DNA of 64,000 nucleotides from NCBI RefSeq assembly GCF_029254265.1, contig NZ_JAQWXX010000099.1, forward strand, positions 52,718-116,717. Direction: 5' to 3'. The notes beneath the pieces are model-generated. The model did not search any database. It was not told where the DNA came from and saw nothing but the letters and a program-made list of their open reading frames with translations. A program made the position numbers and the translations under genes. This document shows positions 44,371 through 53,566 of the stretch, piece after piece; the stretch's first letter is position 1, and every line of letters begins with the position of its first letter. Origin of the DNA: Algoriphagus sp. (GTDB taxonomy: Bacteria; Bacteroidota; Bacteroidia; Cytophagales; Cyclobacteriaceae).

Positions 44371-46638
44371 ATGTCTCGATATTTACTTTTATATTTCTTT
44401 CTGTTTCTCTCAACTGCTTTCGCTCAAGCCCAGGCGCTTAAGGGAAAAGTGCTTTCCGGAGAAGAAGGAGTGGAGTTTGTAAATGTCTGGATCAAAGAAT
44501 TGAATATCGGAGCGGTTACGGATAGCTTGGGGAACTTCTCAATTAAAGTTTCTGAATCCGGTAAGTTTACCGTTCAGGCTTCCAGAGTCGGTTTCCAGAC
44601 CTCACAGATTCAAATTACTCTTCCGCTAGCAGCTCCATTGATCTTTCAACTTACCGAACTCGATGGTGGCTTGGATGAGGTGGTGGTCAGTGGAACCATG
44701 CAGGAGGTATCCAAACTCGATAGTCCTGTCCCCGTGGAAGTCTACTCTGGTAATTTTTTCAAGGCAAATCCTACGCCCTCCATTTTTGAATCGCTTCAAA
44801 ATGTCAATGGAGTTCGGCCTCAGGTGAATTGCAACATATGCAATACAGGAGATATACACATCAACGGTTTGGAAGGTCCTTATACGATGGTGTTGATCGA
44901 TGGAATGCCCATTGTCAGCGGACTGGCAACTGTTTATGGGTTAACTGGAATTCCGCAGGCTTTAATCGATCGAATCGAAGTGGTTAAAGGACCGGCGTCT
45001 ACACTTTATGGTTCGGAAGCCGTTGGCGGCCTGATCAATGTGATCACCAAAAACCCGCTGAATGCACCGCTTTTTTCAGTGGATGGATTTTCAACAGGCT
45101 GGGGTGAAGTGAATCTGGATCTTGGGATTCGATCAAGTTTGGGGTCAAAAGTACAATCACTTACAGGGATTTCAGGTTTTTACTATGATAATCCAATAGA
45201 CAATAATGGGGATGGAATGACTGACTTGACGCTTTCCAAGCGAATTTCCATCTTCCAAAAAATTCAAGTTGACCGACCAAATAACCGGGTTTTCAATATG
45301 GCAGCCCGCTATGTATATGAGGATCGCTGGGGTGGGCAGATGAATTGGACGACTGCAGATCGGGGAGGAGATCAGGTTTATGGCGAAAGCATCTATACAA
45401 GCCGATGGGAAACTTTTGGGATTTGGCAGTTGCCAAGTTCGGAGAATCTGAATTTTCAATTTTCCGCCAACGGACATTCTCAAAATTCAGTTTACGGCAA
45501 TACCATTTACATTGCTGATCAATACATTGCTTTTGGGCAATTGACTTGGAATAAAACACTGGGGAAGAATAATTTCCTCCTAGGCACAGCTTATCGATAT
45601 ACGTATTATGACGACAATACTCCTGCAACATCATCTGAATCAGGCGGTATAAATAGGCCTTCAGTCATTCACCTTCCGGGGATTTTTGTGCAGGATGAAC
45701 TGAAAATCTCTCCAACTCAAAGTTTGTTGCTTGGAGGTAGGTTGGATTTCAATTCTGTTCATGGATCAGTTTTTTCACCGAGAATCAATTACAAAAAGTC
45801 ATGGAATGATAATACTACAATCCTTCGACTTTCTGCAGGAAATGGCTTTCGTGTAGCCAATGTATTTACAGAGGATCATGCAGCTTTGACCGGTGCGCGA
45901 GAAGTAGTGTTCACGGAGGAACTTCGACCGGAAACCAGTTGGAATACCAATGTGAATTTGGTTAAGAAGATCTATACCGATGGAGGTACTTTTATCGGAA
46001 TCGATGGATCTGCTTTTTACACCTATTTCACCAACCGAATTGTCCCAGATTACGAAACCAACCCGAATCAAATCATCTATGGCAATCTGGACGGCTCTGC
46101 TATTTCTCAGGGAGTTTCTTTGAATTTGGATTTTGCCTGGGCTAATGGCTTGACTCTGACGGGTGGAGCAACGCTGATGGATGTGAGTTTGGAGGAAGAT
46201 GGGATCCGAACCAGGCAATTGCTAACGGAGCGTTTTTCTGGGGTTTGGTCAATTGGTTATGAGTTTTTCAAATCAGGATTAAAAATCGATTACACAGGGA
46301 ATGTCTACAGCCCCATGAGGTTACCGCTACTTGGCGAGCTAGATGATCGGGATGCTTATTCACCTTGGTTTAGCATTCAGAATATCCAGTTGACCAAGAC
46401 TTTTGGAGAAAAGTGGGAAGTCTATGGAGGGGTGAAAAACCTGCTGAATTTTACGCCTCCAGCTAATTCCATTGCAAGAGCTTTTGACCCTTTTGATCGG
46501 GGAGTAGCTTTTGCCGCTGATGGTACGGTGATTCCTACACCAGAAAATCCAAATGCATTGACTTTCGATCCCACTTATGTTTTTGCCCCAAATCAGGGGA
46601 GAAGAGGTTTCTTAGGGGTAAGGTTTATGATTCAATAG
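44371..46638 (+). CDS. TonB-dependent receptor, probable metal/metallophore uptake
   Basis: A 755-residue outer-membrane receptor with signal peptide (FLFLSTAFAQA). A carboxypeptidase-regulatory-like domain covers about residues 22-100, and the plug starts at DEVVVSGTMQEVS. Plug motifs include VLIDGMPIVSG, IEVVKGPASTLYGSEAVGGLINVITKNP and a distinctive CNIC pair just before GDIHINGLEG. The 22-strand barrel ends ...FLGVRFMIQ. I choose the ATG at 44371 over the upstream TTG. The divergent MntR/DtxR gene and the operator in its promoter indicate repression by metal, so uptake of Mn, Fe or a chelate is likely. The substrate is not determinable from sequence. Confidence 0.9.
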   Translation: MSRYLLLYFFLFLSTAFAQAQALKGKVLSGEEGVEFVNVWIKELNIGAVTDSLGNFSIKVSESGKFTVQASRVGFQTSQIQITLPLAAPLIFQLTELDGGLDEVVVSGTMQEVSKLDSPVPVEVYSGNFFKANPTPSIFESLQNVNGVRPQVNCNICNTGDIHINGLEGPYTMVLIDGMPIVSGLATVYGLTGIPQALIDRIEVVKGPASTLYGSEAVGGLINVITKNPLNAPLFSVDGFSTGWGEVNLDLGIRSSLGSKVQSLTGISGFYYDNPIDNNGDGMTDLTLSKRISIFQKIQVDRPNNRVFNMAARYVYEDRWGGQMNWTTADRGGDQVYGESIYTSRWETFGIWQLPSSENLNFQFSANGHSQNSVYGNTIYIADQYIAFGQLTWNKTLGKNNFLLGTAYRYTYYDDNTPATSSESGGINRPSVIHLPGIFVQDELKISPTQSLLLGGRLDFNSVHGSVFSPRINYKKSWNDNTTILRLSAGNGFRVANVFTEDHAALTGAREVVFTEELRPETSWNTNVNLVKKIYTDGGTFIGIDGSAFYTYFTNRIVPDYETNPNQIIYGNLDGSAISQGVSLNLDFAWANGLTLTGGATLMDVSLEEDGIRTRQLLTERFSGVWSIGYEFFKSGLKIDYTGNVYSPMRLPLLGELDDRDAYSPWFSIQNIQLTKTFGEKWEVYGGVKNLLNFTPPANSIARAFDPFDRGVAFAADGTVIPTPENPNALTFDPTYVFAPNQGRRGFLGVRFMIQ

Positions 46639-46654
46639 GGCTGAATTTTGATTT

Positions 46655-46705
46655 AGTTTTTTGCCACCAAGGGCACTAAGGACAGAAAGTAATCAGAGGA
46701 GATCA
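46655..46705. repeat. Fragment of a dispersed CCACCAAGGGCACTAAGG-type repeat
   Basis: TTTTTTGCCACCAAGGGCACTAAGGAC resembles the ACCACAAAGGCGCAAAGG-type words at 59527 and 59779. It occupies the short gap between two convergent genes. Confidence 0.5.
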
Positions 46706-46748
46706 AATTCTATTTTCCAAAGGGGTTAATGAGGAGGCTGGGATATAG

Positions 46749-47870
46749 TTATTCAGGGCGACACTTGTTTTTAATGTATTGGTCTTTTAGCACGTATGAT
46801 TTTGTGTAGTCCAACGAGACTCTACCCGTGGTAAGTTGGCAATCAAAATTCATTTCGCTTCCCTCTTTGATTTCATGAAAATTTAAATCTGGTGTGATGG
46901 CTTCCCCGCAAGAAATTGGCCTTGAGAAATCCTCCAGTCGATTGGTAATGATTTTTTGGACTTCCTTAGAAATCTCATCGACTATTTCAGAGCTTCCAAG
47001 CTGAGATTCAAGTTCCTCATTGCTCACAAACTCAATATCTCTACCGATTACTTTACCTGTCCTCAGAATCTGCGTGGTGTCTATCTGAAATTCGTTTCTG
47101 AAAAAGGTGTGGACGTAGGCTACTCGAATGAAATTCTTTTGCTTAGAAAGGTCCATCTTTTTGTATTCCTCGGTTAATTCAGTTCCATTTGCCGCCAGGA
47201 AAGAATCTATGGGAGATTCGCTGGTGTCATACCAAATTTCATGCTTTTGATATTCATAGCCTTCTAAGACATCGCCTGTACTACTCTTTTCGGGCATGCA
47301 TCGTGCATACATGATTACCTCAGTTGCGGCATAGTGGAAGCCGCTTCGCTCTCTAAAAAATGGAACTTTGTAGCTATCGCCTAATTCCCATTTTCCTTGA
47401 TACTTATAGCAGGCAAAATTACAGTCGCTCGGAAGGTTAATCAGTTTTGTATAAGGATTAACGTATTCCGTTTCAAAACTCCACTTGAGCATTTCATACC
47501 TAACACTTGATAATGAACTGCTTTTATCATCATGAATTTTTTGATTAATAAAATATCCTATAAAAGCACTGATCAGGATTAATAAAACGCCAATTGCATA
47601 ATATCTTCTTTTGGATTTTCCTGTTCGGACTGACTTAATCTCTTCTTCCAATTTAAGAAGTAGCAAAATACGATCGGCATTTTGATTGGCCCTGGCATAT
47701 TCACCTTCAGTTGCTGATTCGTTGATAAGCCTCGAAAACTGAGCATCACTGTATCCCAATTCACGGGATATTTTTGAATTGGGCGCTTTTTCAAACTTTT
47801 TCTGCTCCTCATCAAAGCCTCCGTAGAGTTTTTTTAGCTTAAATACGAATTCATTGTATGTACTTTTCAT
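46749..47870 (-). CDS. Single-pass membrane protein with possible N-terminal HTH, putative PUL regulator
   Basis: I do not recognise this 373-residue protein. Residues 1-85 are hydrophilic and contain an HTH-like helix pattern (SKISRELGYSDAQFSRLIN, about 32-50). Residues 91-108 form one transmembrane helix (YAIGVLLILISAFIGYFI). The remaining 260 residues should lie outside the cytoplasm, with several Cys (NLPSDCNFACYKYQGKW, YARCMPEK, SCGEAI, DCQLT). This is the layout of one-component membrane-bound regulators. The gene is divergent from a SusCD-led operon that has no other regulator, so it may sense the substrate of that locus; this is inference. No sigma/anti-sigma pair is present. Confidence 0.6.
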   Translation of the reverse strand: MKSTYNEFVFKLKKLYGGFDEEQKKFEKAPNSKISRELGYSDAQFSRLINESATEGEYARANQNADRILLLLKLEEEIKSVRTGKSKRRYYAIGVLLILISAFIGYFINQKIHDDKSSSLSSVRYEMLKWSFETEYVNPYTKLINLPSDCNFACYKYQGKWELGDSYKVPFFRERSGFHYAATEVIMYARCMPEKSSTGDVLEGYEYQKHEIWYDTSESPIDSFLAANGTELTEEYKKMDLSKQKNFIRVAYVHTFFRNEFQIDTTQILRTGKVIGRDIEFVSNEELESQLGSSEIVDEISKEVQKIITNRLEDFSRPISCGEAITPDLNFHEIKEGSEMNFDCQLTTGRVSLDYTKSYVLKDQYIKNKCRPE

Positions 47871-48088
47871 TCAATTCAAGTATTTGATTATTAGGGTTTT
47901 ATTCGTTGAAATTCGTTGAAATAGCATAAAAATTAATATAATTTGATGAAATAATACTTTATCAGATTAATTAATGTAGGATTGCTTCAGGCTTACTCAA
48001 TTTGATTGATAAGACTATTAATGATAACCCAACCGATGCTTATACTAAACGAAGTTAAGCATATTAACCTATCAAAACATTTAGTAAT

Positions 48089-51000
48089 ATGAAAAGACTG
48101 TATCTGACCAGTGCCTTTATCTTGTGTACCTTGGGTAATTATCTTCTTGCCCAAACAACAATAAAAGGAAAAATAAGTGATCGAAGTAATCAACCTCTGA
48201 TAGGAGCTACGATTCTCGAAAAAGGCACTTCAAATGGAGTTGTTACTGATCTAAATGGAGATTATTCAATTTCAGTTGCAGATCCATCATCGGTACTCCA
48301 AATTAGTTACATAGGCTTTCTTTCCAAGGAAGTAATCGTCGGTAATAGTACGATTATCAACATTACAATGGAAGAAGAAGGAAAGGAACTCGAGGAGTTC
48401 GTTGTTACTGCTTTGGGATATGAAGAAGCAAAAGATGAATTAGGGTACGCCACTTCGAAAGTAGGAGATAAGGTAATTAAAGGTGCCGCGGAAACATCTG
48501 TTCTTAATTCATTATCCGGAAAAGCATCAGGTGTTCGGATTTCGAGAAATTCGGGAGATCCTGGATCAGGGGCTTACATTCAGATTAGAGGAATATCATC
48601 CTTGAATGGAAGTTCCCAGCCATTAGTTGTTTTGGATGGTATCCCGATCAGCAATGATTCAAGAGGAAACAATAACAATTTCGCAGTCCAGTCTAGACTA
48701 AATGATATCAATCCAAACGATATTGAAAGTATCTCCATATTAAAAGGTGCCTCTGCAGCTGCACTGTGGGGAACACAAGCATTGGGTGGTGTGATTTACA
48801 TCACTACAAAAAGTGGAAAGTTGAATCAGAAAATGCAGGTAACATTTAATTCGACTGTTTCTATTGACCAAATCAACGCTAAGTACCCAGTCCAAAGTGT
48901 TTTTGGGCAAGGATCAAATGGGAGATATAGCAGCACTGCAACAAATTCATGGGGTGATAAAATAGCTGACAGATCAGGAGAACCCGATGCAGTAAATACG
49001 AATGGGGCATTTTTTGTGGACCAAAACGGCTCTACTTACTACCCAGTTACTTCCAAAAATTCCAGAGAAATATATGATGAGAGTAATTTTGATCAAGTAT
49101 TTCGAACTGGCCGCTTCCTTGAAAACAACTTAAGTATTCAATCCGGAAATGAATTTAGCACGGTTTATTTCAGTGTGGGAGATTTCATTCAGGAAGGAAT
49201 AGTTCGAAACAGTGATTATCGTAGGACCACAGCGGCACTAAAAACCAATACAAAAATGAACAAGTACCTCGAAATAGGTACGAGTTTCAAGTATACCAAA
49301 ACGAATTCTAACGCAATCAGACGATCTACCAGCAATAATGGTCTCTATTTAGGTTTTCTAAGAACTCCAGCTGATTTCGATATTTCAGGTTACAGAGGGG
49401 ATTATTATCCTTCAAGTACTGCTGCGGCAATTCCAAATAGGCATAGATCATATAGAAACCAACTAGGTGCAAATGTGGATGCCGGATTTAATAACCCACT
49501 CTGGACTATTAGGGAGCAAGATAATAGGTCTACTGTAGATCGATTTATTGCAAGCGTAAATTTGACAGTTAAGCCAACCACTTGGTTGGATTTAATTGCA
49601 CGAGTTGGACTGGACAATTATGGAGATAAGGGAAATGAGTTTTATACTCCAGGATCAGTATCCACTTTTGTGAACGGACGAATGACCAAGAATTTTGTGA
49701 GCAATAGCGTGTTTAACATGGACTATATCGCTAAAGCGAAAAAAGTATTCAATTCGAATTTTGATGGGGATATATTGGTTGGATTCAACTACAACCAACA
49801 GCAGCGTAGCGTAGAAGGAACAACAATCGAAAATTTTATAATCTTCACTGATGTTGCAGATGGTATTTTAGATGTCAATAACGCACTTCCAGAAAATAGA
49901 TCTCCCATCTCTTCCTTTGGTAGGGAACGAACAGCCGCTGTATATTCTGCTGCCAATCTCTCGGCATACGGTCAGCTTTTTATAAATGCAACAATAAGAT
50001 CAGAATGGGCTTCGACACTAGGATTAAATTCTAATCAAGCCTTTCTCTTCCCATCTACTTCGGTTGCATGGCAATTCAGTAAACTACAAGGCTTGGAATC
50101 AAATGCTTTTTCTTTTGGAAAGTTAAGAGCTTCCTATGCTGAAGTTGGCGTTCAGCCAGGCAGATATAATACCTTCCCAGAATATGTATCACCTACCTAT
50201 TCTGATCAATTGGGTGGATCGCTTAATACTGGGCTTTTTGGTCTCGGTGGCTTTGCCCCCAGCCAAAACTTGGGAAATCTATCGCTTAAACCCGAGCGAA
50301 AAAGAGAATTTGAAATTGGAGCAGATTTGCGATTTATCCGAGATAAGTTGTCTTTCAGTGGAACCTATTATTTCAACAGAACCACAGATGCTCTTCTTGC
50401 ATTCCCGATTGCTAATTCAAGAGGCTATGATGAATTGTTTTCTAATGCAGCTTCTCTGGAGAATAGAGGTCTTGAATTAGAATTAGGTTATAATATCTAT
50501 CGCAATGCTGATTGGAATATAGATTTGAAAGCACTTTATTTCAAGAATCAGAATGAAGTCACAGACTTATCAGGTATTGAATCTGTCCAATTAGAAACGG
50601 GATTGAGTGGTGTGAATAACAGAGCTGTCGTTGGATATCAACACGGAGTACTTTGGGGACCCCGAACATTAAGAGATGATGCCGGTCAAGTAGTTTTTGA
50701 TGCAAATGGTTTCCCGCTCAGAGATAATGTGGAGGGTGTGATCGGAGATCCTAATCCAGATTGGCAGGGATCGCTAATAGGGGGGGTTACTTATAAAAAC
50801 TTATCCCTTTCCTTCCTTTTTGAAACCTTCCAAGGCGCTGATATTTTTGCCGGTACCAAATCTGCATTGGTTGATTATGGAAGATGGGGATCAACTGCAA
50901 ATGAGGTAACTGGAAATCAAAACTTATTGACCTATGGCGGTCAGGTGATTCCGGCAGGAACTTCTTTTCGGGGAGAAATAAAGAACTTCGGTGCTGGACC

Positions 51001-51322
51001 AGTTGCGCTTACTCAACAATGGTATAATGGCCCTGGGGCATTTTTTAATGGTGGAAACCACGAATTATACATAGAAGATGGATCATGGACCAGGCTAAGG
51101 GAGTTGACTCTGAGCTATTCTTTAAATCCGGAATGGTTGAATAAGAGAGGAATTGATCGTCTTGAAATAAGTGGTACTGGAAGGAATCTATTCTTATGGA
51201 CTGAATTTGAAGGGAACGATCCTGATACAAACGTATCAGGGGTAAGTTCATCAAGAGGGATTGATTATTTCAATAATCCAAGCACCAAATCCTATGTATT
51301 TTCTTTAACACTTACTTTTTAA
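48089..51322 (+). CDS. SusC/RagA family TonB-dependent transporter (second PUL-like locus)
   Basis: A 1077-residue outer-membrane transporter with signal peptide (ending LLAQ), carboxypeptidase-regulatory-like domain (TIKGKISDRSNQPLIGATI) and TonB-box region EEFVVTALGYEEAKDELG. The plug shows VRISRNSGDPGSGAYIQIRG, PLVVLDGIPIS and SAAALWGTQALGGVIYITTK, and a barrel ends ...YVFSLTLTF. The ALGYEEAKDELGYA box marks a different SusC subgroup from the one at 16449. susD follows 20 bases downstream. Neighbours are esterase-like hydrolases, a dicarboxylate transporter and a hydroxyacid dehydrogenase rather than glycosidases, so the imported molecule may not be a glycan. Confidence 0.95.
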   Translation: MKRLYLTSAFILCTLGNYLLAQTTIKGKISDRSNQPLIGATILEKGTSNGVVTDLNGDYSISVADPSSVLQISYIGFLSKEVIVGNSTIINITMEEEGKELEEFVVTALGYEEAKDELGYATSKVGDKVIKGAAETSVLNSLSGKASGVRISRNSGDPGSGAYIQIRGISSLNGSSQPLVVLDGIPISNDSRGNNNNFAVQSRLNDINPNDIESISILKGASAAALWGTQALGGVIYITTKSGKLNQKMQVTFNSTVSIDQINAKYPVQSVFGQGSNGRYSSTATNSWGDKIADRSGEPDAVNTNGAFFVDQNGSTYYPVTSKNSREIYDESNFDQVFRTGRFLENNLSIQSGNEFSTVYFSVGDFIQEGIVRNSDYRRTTAALKTNTKMNKYLEIGTSFKYTKTNSNAIRRSTSNNGLYLGFLRTPADFDISGYRGDYYPSSTAAAIPNRHRSYRNQLGANVDAGFNNPLWTIREQDNRSTVDRFIASVNLTVKPTTWLDLIARVGLDNYGDKGNEFYTPGSVSTFVNGRMTKNFVSNSVFNMDYIAKAKKVFNSNFDGDILVGFNYNQQQRSVEGTTIENFIIFTDVADGILDVNNALPENRSPISSFGRERTAAVYSAANLSAYGQLFINATIRSEWASTLGLNSNQAFLFPSTSVAWQFSKLQGLESNAFSFGKLRASYAEVGVQPGRYNTFPEYVSPTYSDQLGGSLNTGLFGLGGFAPSQNLGNLSLKPERKREFEIGADLRFIRDKLSFSGTYYFNRTTDALLAFPIANSRGYDELFSNAASLENRGLELELGYNIYRNADWNIDLKALYFKNQNEVTDLSGIESVQLETGLSGVNNRAVVGYQHGVLWGPRTLRDDAGQVVFDANGFPLRDNVEGVIGDPNPDWQGSLIGGVTYKNLSLSFLFETFQGADIFAGTKSALVDYGRWGSTANEVTGNQNLLTYGGQVIPAGTSFRGEIKNFGAGPVALTQQWYNGPGAFFNGGNHELYIEDGSWTRLRELTLSYSLNPEWLNKRGIDRLEISGTGRNLFLWTEFEGNDPDTNVSGVSSSRGIDYFNNPSTKSYVFSLTLTF

Positions 51323-51342
51323 ACATAAAACAGTTAGAAATT

Positions 51343-52782
51343 ATGAAAAAAGGAATATTTATATCATTTGTATCAGCCTTACTGATCAGTTGTGGTGGAT
51401 TAGTTGAAGATTTAAATCAGAACCCAAATAATCCCACTTCAGCACCTTATCAATTCGCCCTTACGGCGACTGAGGTCGGAAATATTATTTTGCATACTGG
51501 TGAGCCAACTCGAAAAGCAGGGATATTTGCAGGTCAATACACTGGAATAGAACGGCAACATCTCGGATACTCAGATTATAATCTTGTATCAAGTGACTTC
51601 AACAGTCATTGGAATACTGTTTATAGCAGTATCGTAAGAAATGCTTTAGTGACCCAAGATTTGGCGGCAGAGCAAGGTATAGAAGGTATCACTGCTGGAA
51701 TAACTCAGGTTTTAAGAGCTATGGCTTTAGGGACGGCTTCATCACTTTGGGGTGATATTCCCTTTGACGAGGCGGGCCAACTTGAATTTGAAAACCCTGC
51801 ATTTGAGGATCAACTCACTGTTTATTCAAAGACTCAAGCCTTGTTAGATGAGGCGATTACAAATCTTTCCACTGGTACTGGTCGTCCATTAGCTTCAGCA
51901 GATATTTATTTTAATGGGGATCCAACTGCATGGATTCAAGTAGCCTATACGCTAAAAGCAAGATTCTATTTACAGGCTAAAAATTATCCTGCTGCTTATA
52001 CAGCCGCATTAAAAGGGATAGGCTCAGATGGATCAAGTCGGGCAACCAACAATTTGAGTTCGATACATGGGTCGGCTGTTGATAATGCTAATTTAAATTA
52101 TCAGTTTTTCGCGATTGCTAGCCGTAGAAATGATCTTGTGACTTCAGACTTTTTTGCAAGTTTGATTGATTCCAATTCTGGCAGAAGCCCAATTCCAGCA
52201 AATTATAGAGGTCATTCAAAAACCGATGAAACAGCTCGATATGACTATTTGCTACAGACCACTTCGGTTGGAATTCAACCCAATACAAAGTTCAATGGAT
52301 TTGCCCAGATAGATGGTGTTGGAGCTATGGTTACCTATGCGGAGAATTTGTTGATTTTGGCAGAGGCGGGTGCAAGAGCTGATTTCAATACTGGGCTAGG
52401 CCATTTGAATGAGTTTCGTGCTTACATGTCAACTGGAGGCTATTTGGCTAGTCCAAACCTTGGTAATGTGAAATATGAGGCCTTTGTTGCGGAAGACTTC
52501 AATCCAAATGGAATAGAAAATCCAAATGGAAGCCTTAGTGCGAATGAGGCATTACTTCGAGAGATTTTGGAAGAGCGATATGTTACCTTATTCGGTCAAA
52601 TTGAAGTCTTCAATGATGTTAGAAGAACGATAGGGGAGACTGCTGTACGGGTGCCTGTAAACCCTAATATTGGATCAGAATTGCCACAACGATTTTTGTA
52701 TCCGCAATCTGAGATCGATGCCAATTTGAGTACTCCAACTCCGATCCCAGTCCTATTTCAGCCTACAGCGGTAAATAAATAA
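51343..52782 (+). CDS. SusD/RagB-like lipoprotein (SusD_2 type)
   Basis: A 479-residue surface lipoprotein with lipobox LLISCGG (Cys at about 17). It begins EDLNQNPNNPTSAPYQFALT and contains AMALGTASSLWGDIPFDEA, AYTLKARFYLQAKNYPAAY and the C-terminal EERYVTLFGQIEVFNDVRRT. This is the SusD_2 subgroup rather than the classic SusD of 14772-16442. SusD_2 proteins pair with the same SusC subgroup as the upstream gene. It should be the substrate-binding lid. The SGNH hydrolase gene follows 10 bases downstream in the same operon. Confidence 0.93.
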   Translation: MKKGIFISFVSALLISCGGLVEDLNQNPNNPTSAPYQFALTATEVGNIILHTGEPTRKAGIFAGQYTGIERQHLGYSDYNLVSSDFNSHWNTVYSSIVRNALVTQDLAAEQGIEGITAGITQVLRAMALGTASSLWGDIPFDEAGQLEFENPAFEDQLTVYSKTQALLDEAITNLSTGTGRPLASADIYFNGDPTAWIQVAYTLKARFYLQAKNYPAAYTAALKGIGSDGSSRATNNLSSIHGSAVDNANLNYQFFAIASRRNDLVTSDFFASLIDSNSGRSPIPANYRGHSKTDETARYDYLLQTTSVGIQPNTKFNGFAQIDGVGAMVTYAENLLILAEAGARADFNTGLGHLNEFRAYMSTGGYLASPNLGNVKYEAFVAEDFNPNGIENPNGSLSANEALLREILEERYVTLFGQIEVFNDVRRTIGETAVRVPVNPNIGSELPQRFLYPQSEIDANLSTPTPIPVLFQPTAVNK

Positions 52783-52792
52783 TTTAGATATC

Positions 52793-53566
52793 ATGACATT
52801 TAAAAAATTATTTACGCTCGTTTTAGCGGTATCCCTATTGATACTGGCTCCTCCTGTTTCATTTTCGCAGGAATCTCCGGAAGAACCTCTTCGAGTGCTT
52901 TTTGTGGGAAACAGTTTTACGTATTTCTATAATCTGCCACAAGTAGTAGCAGCCATGGCAGAATCTCAGGGTAAAGAGATCATCACTCGTCAATCAACTG
53001 TTGGTGGATCAAATCTGGGACAGCATTGGCGAAAAGAAAAAGGCACTAAAACTATGGGCCTTTTGGAAACGGAAAATTGGGATTATGTGGTCTTCAATAA
53101 CCATAGTACCAGTCCGATTGATAGTCAGGAAGAGTTTGATGAGTATGGGAAAAAATTTGCAGAATTGGTAAAGTCCAAAGGTGCTCAGCCTGTATTTATG
53201 CAGACCTGGGCTTATAAGTCAAACCCATTAATGCAGCCGGCAATTACTGCTACCTACGGGAATTTAGCAGAAGAAACGGGCTCTTTATTGGTTCCTGGCG
53301 GTATGCTATTTCAACAAGTACGGCAATGGAGACCAGACATGAATATGTTCTTTGACGACAAGCATCCTTCATCTAATGCTACGTACCTTCTAGGATTAGC
53401 TTTTTATCGGTTTTTCACTAATGATTCTTTAGAAAAGATTCCTGCTAGAATAACTACCATTGACAAGGATGGAGAGCTACTTTATCTCCTTTTTGTACCC
53501 AATGAAGACGCTGATTTCTTGAAGCAAATAGTCGTTGAAGCTAATATAAAATCAGTGGTGAAATGA
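52793..53566 (+). CDS. Secreted SGNH-type hydrolase (DUF4886)
   Basis: A 257-residue exported protein (signal peptide ending PPVSFSQ). It has the DUF4886 opening block VLFVGNSFTYFYNLP, with Ser41 at the position of the SGNH nucleophile. The C-terminal DxxH motif is D188-D-K-H191 in FFDDKHPSSNATYL. SGNH enzymes are esterases or lipases, so removal of an ester group is the likely chemistry. Its stop overlaps the start of the DASS transporter gene (ATGA), tying ester hydrolysis to carboxylate uptake by translational coupling. Confidence 0.87.
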   Translation: MTFKKLFTLVLAVSLLILAPPVSFSQESPEEPLRVLFVGNSFTYFYNLPQVVAAMAESQGKEIITRQSTVGGSNLGQHWRKEKGTKTMGLLETENWDYVVFNNHSTSPIDSQEEFDEYGKKFAELVKSKGAQPVFMQTWAYKSNPLMQPAITATYGNLAEETGSLLVPGGMLFQQVRQWRPDMNMFFDDKHPSSNATYLLGLAFYRFFTNDSLEKIPARITTIDKDGELLYLLFVPNEDADFLKQIVVEANIKSVVK

